Part shown: positions 24,771-32,977 of the stretch, piece by piece | Numbering within the stretch: position 1 is the first letter of the stretch | Layout of the letters: each line of letters opens with the position of its first letter | Source of the DNA: Brevinematales bacterium | Lineage (GTDB): Bacteria > Spirochaetota > Brevinematia > Brevinematales > JAOACQ01 | Length of the DNA: 32,977 nucleotides | Assembly: GCA_026417755.1 (NCBI GenBank) | Contig: JAOACQ010000049.1 | Span: 1-32,977, forward strand | Reading direction: 5' to 3' | Made by a program: the position numbers and the translations under genes | Notes under the pieces: model-generated | What the model was told of the DNA's origin: nothing | Database searches by the model: none | The model's input: the letters and a program-made list of their open reading frames with translations, nothing else

Positions 24771-24798
24771 TTATCGGCTGAAATATGTTATATTTTTA
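24771..24798 (-). promoter_or_regulatory. Sigma-28 (FliA/WhiG)-type promoter for the sensor gene
   Basis: On the minus strand TAAA (24795-24798), a 16-base spacer and a perfect GCCGATAA (24771-24778) match the flagellar sigma-28 consensus TAAA-N15-GCCGATAA, with one extra spacer base. GCCGATAA stands out in this AT-rich sequence, lies in a 66-base intergenic gap and points at the sensor ATG at 24747, 23 bases after it. I saw no other such match in the intergenic regions of the window. Confidence 0.7.
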
Positions 24799-24813
24799 TT
24801 GTTTAGAAAAATT

Positions 24814-25632
24814 TTAAACTATTTCTTTGAAATTTTTTCTTAAAGATGGATCTGGTTCTGGAACACTTGAGAGCAGTAGTTTTGTATATGAATGTTTTGG
24901 ATTTAAAAATACATCTTTTGTTTTTCCGGTTTCTACTATTTTGCCTGAATACATTATTGCGACTCTATCAGAAATATTTTTTACAAGTGCAAGATCGTGA
25001 GCTATGAACAAATATGAAAGTTTGAATTGATTTTTTAACTCCATTAATAATGCAATAATTTGGGCTTGAATTGATACATCTAGAGATGATACGGCTTCAT
25101 CACATATTATAATTTCCGGTTTAAGAGAGATTGCTCTTGCTATTGCAATCCTTTGTCTTTGTCCTCCTGAAAATTCATGTGGAAACTTGTCTATAGAATT
25201 TTCCGAAATACCAACTTTCTTTAAAGTTTCAATTATATAATCTTTTACATCTTTTTTATCGACTATTTTATGTAATATTATTCCTTCAGAAAGAATGTCG
25301 TAAATTGTTTTACGTGGGTTAAGAGAGGTATTTGGATCCTGAAAGACTATCTGCATTTTTTTTCTAAAAGGGAAAAGTTTCTTCCCATAAATATTTGTAA
25401 TATCTACTTCATCGAGAAATATTTTGCCACTATCGGGTTCTATAAGCCTTAATATACATCTTGCAAGAGTTGTCTTACCACAACCAGATTCTCCTACAAG
25501 TGCAAAAGTCTCATTTTTTTCTATAGTTAAAGAAACATTATCAAGAGCTTTATGAAGCATTTTATCTTTTGTAAATAGACCCTTTCTTATTTGAAAATAT
25601 TTACTTAATTCTTTAACTTCAAGAATGGGCAT
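24814..25632 (-). CDS. Oligopeptide/dipeptide ABC transporter ATPase, OppF/DppF type
   Basis: This ATP-binding subunit of 272 residues belongs to a peptide or nickel importer of the Opp/Dpp family. It shows Walker A 'GESGCGKTT', Q-loop 'IVFQDPNTSLNPR', signature 'FSGGQRQRIAIARA' and Walker B 'IIICDEAVSSLD' followed by 'VSIQAQI', which is characteristic of the OppF group. The 'KYFQIRKGLF' N-terminus also fits OppF. The start was set at ATG 25632 because GAGG stands just ahead; an upstream GTG at 25644 overlaps that ribosome site. It overlaps the OppD-type gene by 14 bases. The C-terminal oligopeptide-specific extension is short. No permease or binding protein is encoded in the window. Confidence 0.92.
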   Translation of the reverse strand: MPILEVKELSKYFQIRKGLFTKDKMLHKALDNVSLTIEKNETFALVGESGCGKTTLARCILRLIEPDSGKIFLDEVDITNIYGKKLFPFRKKMQIVFQDPNTSLNPRKTIYDILSEGIILHKIVDKKDVKDYIIETLKKVGISENSIDKFPHEFSGGQRQRIAIARAISLKPEIIICDEAVSSLDVSIQAQIIALLMELKNQFKLSYLFIAHDLALVKNISDRVAIMYSGKIVETGKTKDVFLNPKHSYTKLLLSSVPEPDPSLRKNFKEIV

Positions 25633-26602
25633 TTTTTTCCTCACTATAAAGCCAACATTTTACATATCTATTTTCAATTTTTATAAAAGGTGGATTTTTG
25701 GTTTCACATATTTTCATTTTTCTATTGCATCTTGGATGAAATGGGCAACCGGAAGGAATATTCGTTGGTTCAGGAGGATTCCCCTGTATACTTTTGTTAT
25801 AAGAATAAATTTTTGTTAATGAAGGTACAGAATTAAGTAAACCTATGGTATAAGGGTGTAAAGGATCTTTGAATAATTCAAAAACTCTTGAATATTCAAC
25901 AATTTGCCCAGCGTATAAAACTAAAACATTTTCAGAAATTTGAGCTACAATTCCAAGATTGTGGGTTATAAATAAGATAGAAAGACCATACTCGTCTTTC
26001 AGTTTTTCTATGAGATTTAAAACTTGAGCCTGTATCGTAACATCAAGTGCTGTTGTTGGTTCGTCTGCTATCAAAAGTTTTGGTTTAAGAATTATTGCCA
26101 TGGCTATCATGGCTCTCTGTCTCATTCCCCCTGAGAGTTCATGTGGATAAAGTTCATATTGAATTTTTGGATTTTTAAATCCTACGTGATGTAATAGTTC
26201 GTAAACCATTTCTTTTGAAGTTTTTTTGTCAAAATTTTCATGTATTCTTACTACCTCAGCTATTTGATCCCCTATTTTTTCAACAGGATTAAAACTGGAT
26301 AAAGGCTCTTGAAAAATAAAACCGATCTCTTTACCTCTGATTTTATATAATTCTTCTATGGGTAGACTTAATATTTCTCTATCTTCAAGAAAGATTTGAC
26401 CATCTATCTTGAAAGGTGGCGATGGTAATAATCTAGTAATTGAAAGAGCTGATACAGTTTTTCCACAACCAGATTCTCCTACCATACAAAGAGTTTCATT
26501 TTTCTTGATTGAATATGAAATGTCATCAACAATCTTGATATCTTTCTCTTTATCTGCCAATGTAATTGTCAGATTTTTTACTGTTAGCAAATAATCTTTC
26601 AT
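25619..26602 (-). CDS. Oligopeptide/dipeptide ABC transporter ATPase, OppD/DppD type
   Basis: This protein of 327 residues is the partner ATPase of the OppF-type subunit. It has Walker A 'GESGCGKTVSAL', Q-loop 'FIFQEPLSSFNPV', signature 'ELSGGMRQRAMIAMA' and Walker B 'LLIADEPTTALD', then 'VTIQAQVL'. The C-terminal oligo_HPY extension is present: 'GNPPEPTNIPSGCPFHPRC' with further cysteines at 'KICETKNPP' and 'YVKCWLY', a set that in some DppD proteins binds an iron-sulfur cluster. It has its own promoter and ribosome site AAGG upstream of ATG 26602. The two ATPases lie between the outer-membrane-type gene and the sensor gene, and the membrane subunits must be encoded elsewhere. Confidence 0.92.
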   Translation of the reverse strand: MKDYLLTVKNLTITLADKEKDIKIVDDISYSIKKNETLCMVGESGCGKTVSALSITRLLPSPPFKIDGQIFLEDREILSLPIEELYKIRGKEIGFIFQEPLSSFNPVEKIGDQIAEVVRIHENFDKKTSKEMVYELLHHVGFKNPKIQYELYPHELSGGMRQRAMIAMAIILKPKLLIADEPTTALDVTIQAQVLNLIEKLKDEYGLSILFITHNLGIVAQISENVLVLYAGQIVEYSRVFELFKDPLHPYTIGLLNSVPSLTKIYSYNKSIQGNPPEPTNIPSGCPFHPRCNRKMKICETKNPPFIKIENRYVKCWLYSEEKNAHS

Positions 26603-26627
26603 TAAGTTGCCTTAAGTTATTTTTAAT

Positions 26628-26656
26628 ATTATAAATTCAAGATAAATTTTATTCAA
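26628..26656 (-). promoter_or_regulatory. Promoter for the OppD/OppF pair
   Basis: On the minus strand TTGAAT (26651-26656), a 17-base spacer and a perfect TATAAT (26628-26633) occupy the 59-base gap after the helix-hairpin-helix gene. The -10 box ends 25 bases before ATG 26602. Confidence 0.6.
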
Positions 26657-26661
26657 AAAAT

Positions 26662-28296
26662 TTACCAATCACCTTCTATGTAAAAGGCAAATTTATAATT
26701 CTCTTTTTCTGGATTTATTCTTTTTTCATAACTGTATCCAAAACCTGATGTTATATCTTTTAGTTTTATTTCTCCATAAAGAGCATATTCATAGCCTTGA
26801 CCATAGTAGGCTCGTAAGGTAAAATCTCCAAAATAAAAGTCCTCTTCAGGATAATATAGGGCTGAATAATAGCTATCAGCCTTATAGTATAGATAACGAG
26901 CCTTGATTTTAAAGAAATAGGGATATAATATTAATCTTGTCATAATAAAATTACCAGTTTCATTCTTTAAAATTTCAGTTAAGTTTTGATATCTTAAATG
27001 TAAGACAATTTTATTATCAAAAAAACCAGAATTTAAGTATATGTAATTTCTAAAATTTCTCGTTGTTCTTAAATCAGAATATCTACATTTAAGTTCAATA
27101 GAAAAATCTGAGAATATAAAATTTTTGGTTTTAAAACCACTTTTTAATTCATATTTTTGATAGATGTTTTCGTTTGTAACCCTACTAAAAATGTTCAAAT
27201 AACCCTGAATGTAAAAAGGGGTTAACTTTTGATTGACCCCCAAAAAAACACCCTTTGAATCTTTTTTGTAATCTATTATTTCTTCACCATTAATTGAATT
27301 AAAATTAGTTTCTGAGTAATAAAATAACCCTGAAATTTTTGTTTCTTCAAATGTTGTCTTTATTCCTTGTACGATAGATAATCCATCTGAAATTGCAATT
27401 TCTCCATAAGGATTAAATAAAGGTGTAAGAGGGAAATCATAAAAGAAGCTATATTCATTGGTATTTGTAGAATTGTAACTTAATATACATCCAGCTTCAA
27501 TGTTCTCTCTGTATATTAAGGCTGTTGTTATGTGAAAATTTGTGTTTGTTTTAATAAGTTGTTTGGCAATTGATAAGTAAGGGAAAAATAAGTTTTTTAT
27601 TTTTAAGTTTAATGCTATTCCATCTAGATAGTCAAAAATTTTATTATTATCGGAATCTTTGTTTGGATTTTTGTATCTTACTATTCCTCTTGTCTTTTTA
27701 TGGATTGGATATTTTGAGATGTCATCTATATAATTTATAGAACCTGTTCCAAATAATAAATTTTGCCCAAAAGAAAGCTGATAATGCCCAATAACAAAGT
27801 TAATTAGCTCATTTTCAAATGAAAAATTATATACTGAATTGGAGAGAAAGTAGGACTGTTCTTTCTCAAGAATATTTGTCTTACTATTAATTCCATAGAA
27901 AATATTAAGTTCTTTGATTTGTATTTCTGATTCAAAGATATTTTGGTTGGTATTATTTTTTTCTTTTGTAATATAGCGAAAAAAGAAAAAAAGTTCTTTT
28001 TCCGGTGGGTTTTTTATCCTTATGTATGGAGAGATTTTTTCTATATTTTCAATACTTAGGCCAAAGTTAGTTAATTCATAAATGGATTTAAAAAAATTGT
28101 TTTTTCTGAAATTTTCAAAATTTCTGGATTGTTTTTCATTGAGTTGCAGGAGTTGATTTAGGTAAGAGAATTTTGTTGTGTTAAGATCCATTGGATGGAT
28201 AAGAAGATCTCTATAAAATTCACCTTCTTCTTCTATAGAATATAAAATATTTATAAGTAGAAATATTATTAATAATTTACTCCATTCTCGAAACAT
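26662..28296 (-). CDS. Outer-membrane-type protein with N-terminal helix-hairpin-helix domain
   Basis: This protein of 544 residues has a signal peptide (about 1-20), a ComEA-like pair of helix-hairpin-helix motifs (about 34-92: 'HPMDLNTTKFSYLNQLLQLN', then 'FFKSIYELTNFGLSIENIEK' and 'ISPYI'), and a long region (about 105-544) of alternating aromatic-rich strands ending in 'KFAFYIEGDW', as expected for an outer-membrane beta-barrel. Similar HhH-barrel proteins occur in Bacteroidetes and related groups, without known function. In ComEA this domain binds DNA in the periplasm. It starts inside motB (20-base overlap, ATG 28296), and no good ribosome site is visible, so it probably depends on translational coupling to the flagellar genes. 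A stator accessory role and DNA uptake are both possible; neither is shown. Confidence 0.78.
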   Translation of the reverse strand: MFREWSKLLIIFLLINILYSIEEEGEFYRDLLIHPMDLNTTKFSYLNQLLQLNEKQSRNFENFRKNNFFKSIYELTNFGLSIENIEKISPYIRIKNPPEKELFFFFRYITKEKNNTNQNIFESEIQIKELNIFYGINSKTNILEKEQSYFLSNSVYNFSFENELINFVIGHYQLSFGQNLLFGTGSINYIDDISKYPIHKKTRGIVRYKNPNKDSDNNKIFDYLDGIALNLKIKNLFFPYLSIAKQLIKTNTNFHITTALIYRENIEAGCILSYNSTNTNEYSFFYDFPLTPLFNPYGEIAISDGLSIVQGIKTTFEETKISGLFYYSETNFNSINGEEIIDYKKDSKGVFLGVNQKLTPFYIQGYLNIFSRVTNENIYQKYELKSGFKTKNFIFSDFSIELKCRYSDLRTTRNFRNYIYLNSGFFDNKIVLHLRYQNLTEILKNETGNFIMTRLILYPYFFKIKARYLYYKADSYYSALYYPEEDFYFGDFTLRAYYGQGYEYALYGEIKLKDITSGFGYSYEKRINPEKENYKFAFYIEGDW

Positions 28297-29017
28297 AGAT
28301 ATCTATTCTTCTGTTGTATGCTCTTCCTTCTGGAGTGTCATTTGATTCGAGTGGCTCATGTTCTCCCCTTCCTTCGGCATACATTCTTGAGGGTTTAACA
28401 CCGAGAGCCTCAAAATATCTGACTACAGATGAAGCTCTTGCAGTTGAGAGTTCCCAGTTTGTGGGGTATATTTTTGCCATTTCTGATGCTTTAGGAATTG
28501 GAGAATTATCTGTGTGTCCAACAATTTCAATTTTAACATCGTCACCGGCGTCTTTCAGGAGAAGACCAACTTTTCTTAATACTTCTCTACCCTCTTCAAA
28601 GTCTATTTCTGCACTGCCGGGTCTGAAAAATAGATCACTTGCTATTGTGATTTTATAACCTTTTTGAGTTTCCTGAACACGAACTTTTTTTGCTCTGATT
28701 TCCGGGGTAAGGAGTTGTTCTGCATTTTTCATTGCCTTTGAAAGTTTGGTACCTAAGTCCTGTGATGGTAAACTTTCGATTGTATTTCCAAATTCTGCTA
28801 GAGGTCCTTTGGTAAGTGTATTTCCTCCTTCGAGGGCACCAAGAGATCCTTTAAAAGCTGATAAAATGAGCTGCATTTCTGTGGAAGCTGTGTTTTTACT
28901 CATTGTTGCAATAAGCATAATGAAGAATGTGAGTAGTAAGCTATTCATATCTCCATAGGTTGTCATCCAGGCTGGAGTGGAGTATGTTACCTCGGACTTT
29001 TTTTTATTTCTTGCCAT
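28277..29017 (-). CDS. motB: Flagellar stator protein MotB
   Basis: MotB anchors the proton-driven stator to peptidoglycan. The protein of 246 residues starts with a short cytoplasmic tail, then a single membrane segment carrying the proton-binding Asp23 in 'PAWMTTYGDMNSLLLTFF', then a plug/linker and an OmpA-like peptidoglycan-binding domain (about 110-246) with 'IEIVGHTDNSPIP', 'NWELSTARASSVVRYF' and 'GRAYNRRIDIYV'. It begins one base after the motA stop. It overlaps the HhH gene at its 3' end. The long Ala/Gly-rich stretch near residues 50-75 is usual for spirochaete MotB. All key residues appear to be intact. Confidence 0.96.
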   Translation of the reverse strand: MARNKKKSEVTYSTPAWMTTYGDMNSLLLTFFIMLIATMSKNTASTEMQLILSAFKGSLGALEGGNTLTKGPLAEFGNTIESLPSQDLGTKLSKAMKNAEQLLTPEIRAKKVRVQETQKGYKITIASDLFFRPGSAEIDFEEGREVLRKVGLLLKDAGDDVKIEIVGHTDNSPIPKASEMAKIYPTNWELSTARASSVVRYFEALGVKPSRMYAEGRGEHEPLESNDTPEGRAYNRRIDIYVSRME

Positions 29018-29018
29018 A

Positions 29019-29792
29019 TTATTTACCTTCTTCGGATTTAGGTCTTTGAGCCGGTGGTAGGAATGAATTTAATTTTTCTCTTAATATTGTTGGGTTATCA
29101 CCAGCCTGTATAGAAAGAACTCCTTCAAGAACAATTTCTTTCATTATTACATCATATTGGTTCCATAGATAGAGTTTTGCTGACATTGGTAAGAGAAAAT
29201 GGTTTGCTAAAATAGCTCCATAAAGTGTGGTTATCAAAGCTGTAGCCATATTCTTACCGATACTAGAGACGTCCTGCATGCTTCTTAACATAGCTATAAG
29301 ACCTATAAGTGTTCCTATCATTCCCCAGCTTGGAGCAAAATATCCCCAGTCATCAAATATCTTTCTTGCCTGAGCGTGCCTTGTTTCCATTTGATCCATT
29401 TCTGCATACATTATATTTTTTACAACCTCCGGGTCTGTTCCGTCAACTACAAGTTGCAATGCTCTCTTGAGAAAAGGATCTGGAACCTCTGCAACATCAT
29501 CTTCAAGAGCAAGAACTCCTTCTCTTCTTGATTTTTCTGCAAATGTTATCAAAGTTTCAATAGTTGAAGATGGATCAAAGGCTTTATTTTGAAATGCGAG
29601 ACCAAATAATGTTCTCAACATTTTTATTCTTTCAAATGGAATACATATCATTAAAGAGGCAAAAGAACCACCGATAGTAATTAATACAGAAGGTAAATCA
29701 AAATATATAGAAAGGTCGCCTGTATTAAGCCAGGCACCCCATAACCATAGAATTGTCCCACCTATAACACCAATTAACGTTCCTCTTTCCAT
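29019..29792 (-). CDS. motA: Flagellar stator protein MotA
   Basis: MotA forms the ring of the proton channel of the flagellar stator. The protein of 257 residues has four membrane segments (about 7-25, 32-52, 152-172 and 184-205). It contains the conserved 'GYFAPSWGMIGTLIGLI', with the channel-lining Pro, and 'MATALITTLYGAILANHFLL'. The cytoplasmic loop holds the charged residues that contact FliG (for example 'EKSRREGVLALEDDV' near 85-99). It lies between flbD and motB, three bases after flbD. Length and topology are normal. Confidence 0.97.
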   Translation of the reverse strand: MERGTLIGVIGGTILWLWGAWLNTGDLSIYFDLPSVLITIGGSFASLMICIPFERIKMLRTLFGLAFQNKAFDPSSTIETLITFAEKSRREGVLALEDDVAEVPDPFLKRALQLVVDGTDPEVVKNIMYAEMDQMETRHAQARKIFDDWGYFAPSWGMIGTLIGLIAMLRSMQDVSSIGKNMATALITTLYGAILANHFLLPMSAKLYLWNQYDVIMKEIVLEGVLSIQAGDNPTILREKLNSFLPPAQRPKSEEGK

Positions 29793-29795
29793 AAA

Positions 29796-30005
29796 TTATT
29801 TCTCCCTTGATTTTTCTATTCCTGATTTCACAGATTCACTTAAAAAATCTATAAAACTATTTCTTATATCATTTGTTGATTCTTTTACAATGAACTTTTT
29901 ACCAGATAAAAGTACTATTACAGTTTGTGGGGTTTCTTCAATAGTCTCAATCAAAAATGGATTAATAGTTAATTTTGTTTCATTAAGTCTTGTCAGTGTG
30001 ATCAT
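29796..30005 (-). CDS. flbD: Small flagellar protein FlbD
   Basis: FlbD is a short protein of unknown biochemical role found ahead of motA in spirochaetes and Gram-positive bacteria. This frame of 69 residues has the family pattern: 'MITLTRLNETKLTINPFLIE', then 'ETPQTVIVLLSGKKFIVKES' with the hallmark G-K-K-(F/Y)-x-V. It starts at ATG 30005 behind AAAAAGGAAA and is followed after three bases by motA. The order flbD-motA-motB is one of the main arguments for a spirochaete. It is distinct from the sigma-54 activator of Caulobacter that bears the same name. Confidence 0.92.
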   Translation of the reverse strand: MITLTRLNETKLTINPFLIETIEETPQTVIVLLSGKKFIVKESTNDIRNSFIDFLSESVKSGIEKSREK

Positions 30006-30035
30006 AAATTTCCTTTTTATTAATTTTTCGGATTA

Positions 30036-30064
30036 ATTATACATAATTTGAGTTTTTTACACAA
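30036..30064 (-). promoter_or_regulatory. Promoter for the flbD-motA-motB unit
   Basis: On the minus strand TTGTGT (30059-30064), a 17-base spacer and a perfect TATAAT (30036-30041) lie 30 bases before flbD. It is of the sigma-70 type rather than sigma-28 or sigma-54. The -35 box is one base from the -35 box of the divergent pgi promoter. Confidence 0.6.
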
Positions 30065-30065
30065 T

Positions 30066-32313
<2,248 letters not shown>

Positions 32314-32326
32314 AATGGAGTTTTTG

Positions 32327-32977
32327 ATGCGAAAAAGATTAATGGTAACTGGAGGATGTGGATTTATAGGCTGTAATTTTATAAGATATGTGTTTGAAGA
32401 GACTAATTTTGAAGGGGTGATCATTAATGTTGATAAATTAACATATGCAGGTAATCCTTACTCATTAAAAGATATAAGTGAAAAATATAATGACAGATAT
32501 TTTTTTGAAAAAATAGATATATGTGATGGAAAATCTATCAGAAAAATTCTCGAGATGTATCAAATTGATACAATAGTACATTTTGCTGCTGAGTCTCATG
32601 TTGATAGGTCTATTTTTGGACCTGCTGATTTTATTGAAACAAATATTGTTGGTACCTTTATTTTGCTTGAATGTGCTAAAGACTACTGGAAAGATAGAAA
32701 AGATGTTTTATTTCACCATGTTTCTACGGATGAAGTTTATGGAAGCCTTGGAGAGGAGGGTTATTTTACTGAAGAAACTCCTTATGATCCTCGAAGTCCA
32801 TATTCAGCTTCAAAGGCATCTTCAGATCATCTTGTGATGGCATATTATCATACATATGGTTTACCGGTTACATTGAGTAATTGTTCCAACAATTATGGGC
32901 CATATCATTTTCCAGAAAAACTTATTCCACTTATGATTATTAATATTCTTGAAGAGAAACCTTTACCTGTCTATGGG
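32327..32977 (+). CDS. rmlB: dTDP-glucose 4,6-dehydratase (N-terminal part, cut by window edge)
   Basis: The frame is open from ATG 32327 to the end of the window (217 codons). RmlB converts dTDP-glucose to dTDP-4-keto-6-deoxyglucose in dTDP-rhamnose synthesis. It shows the NAD-binding '[16 protein letters not shown]', '[12 protein letters not shown]', '[13 protein letters not shown]', '[15 protein letters not shown]' with the catalytic Thr-Asp-Glu, '[14 protein letters not shown]' with the Tyr-x3-Lys pair, and '[16 protein letters not shown]'. These are specific for RmlB rather than other epimerase-like SDRs. GGAG at 32317-32320 supports this start; ATG 32315 is in frame just upstream. It belongs to the unit begun by pgi. 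Confidence 0.95.
   Translation, partial: MRKRLMVTGGCGFIGCNFIRYVFEETNFEGVIINVDKLTYAGNPYSLKDISEKYNDRYFFEKIDICDGKSIRKILEMYQIDTIVHFAAESHVDRSIFGPADFIETNIVGTFILLECAKDYWKDRKDVLFHHVSTDEVYGSLGEEGYFTEETPYDPRSPYSASKASSDHLVMAYYHTYGLPVTLSNCSNNYGPYHFPEKLIPLMIINILEEKPLPVYG

Noticed and set aside
28314-28658. Plus-strand frame opposite motB
   Set aside because: motB has intact motifs throughout; the opposite frame has no ribosome site or recognisable domain.

Overview
The window is very AT-rich and gene-dense. It looks like a low-GC, flagellated, double-membrane bacterium, most likely a spirochaete. The main evidence is the flbD-motA-motB order, which is characteristic of spirochaetes (and of some Firmicutes), together with exported periplasmic and outer-membrane type proteins: an alpha-2-macroglobulin, a helix-hairpin-helix beta-barrel protein and a SPOR protein. 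Threonine-asparagine repeats in one exported protein and general composition would fit a Brevinematales-like lineage, but that placement is an inference. No tRNA, rRNA, CRISPR array, insertion sequence or phage gene was seen. No gap without a gene exceeds about 200 bases; the largest are 350-547 and 16290-16448, and both hold promoters.

Layout. (1) 1-349, minus: the start of the ribosome-associated ATPase ychF. (2) 548-11374, plus: rlmB, then six exported or membrane-anchored proteins: a small penicillin-binding transpeptidase, an unknown exported protein, a 1515-residue alpha-2-macroglobulin, a DUF2135 protein, a DUF1175 protein, and a zinc-peptidase/SpoIID fusion. The set resembles the yfaA-yfaT-yfaS-yfaQ-yfaP cluster of E. 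coli and the six-gene mag operon of Pseudomonas, but its macroglobulin carries a thioester motif. (3) 11346-16289, minus: an exported beta-carbonic-anhydrase-like protein, a SPOR protein with hexad repeats, an ankyrin protein, acpS, and an unusual fusion of an ATP-grasp ligase with an FMN alpha-hydroxy-acid dehydrogenase. (4) 16449-23264, plus: nadA, a 50-residue gene, a phosphoesterase, a ParB-like protein, nadK, recN and nnr. Three of these seven act in NAD(P) synthesis or repair. (5) 23248-30005, minus: flbD-motA-motB, then a helix-hairpin-helix outer-membrane protein, an OppD/OppF ATPase pair, and a GAF-HATPase sensor that lacks the usual phospho-acceptor histidine and is preceded by a sigma-28 type promoter. 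(6) 30113-32977, plus: pgi, a sugar O-acetyltransferase, and the start of rmlB, a sugar-phosphate and surface-polysaccharide group.

Promoters of the TTGACA-17-TATAAT type can be read ahead of most transcription units. Several end only 17-30 bases before the start codon, so leaders are short. Converging units overlap tail to tail without visible terminators. The strongest candidates for an undescribed system are the thioester macroglobulin operon, the ATP-grasp/FMN fusion, the exported carbonic-anhydrase-like protein with an altered catalytic dyad, and the sigma-28-linked sensor without a normal H-box.
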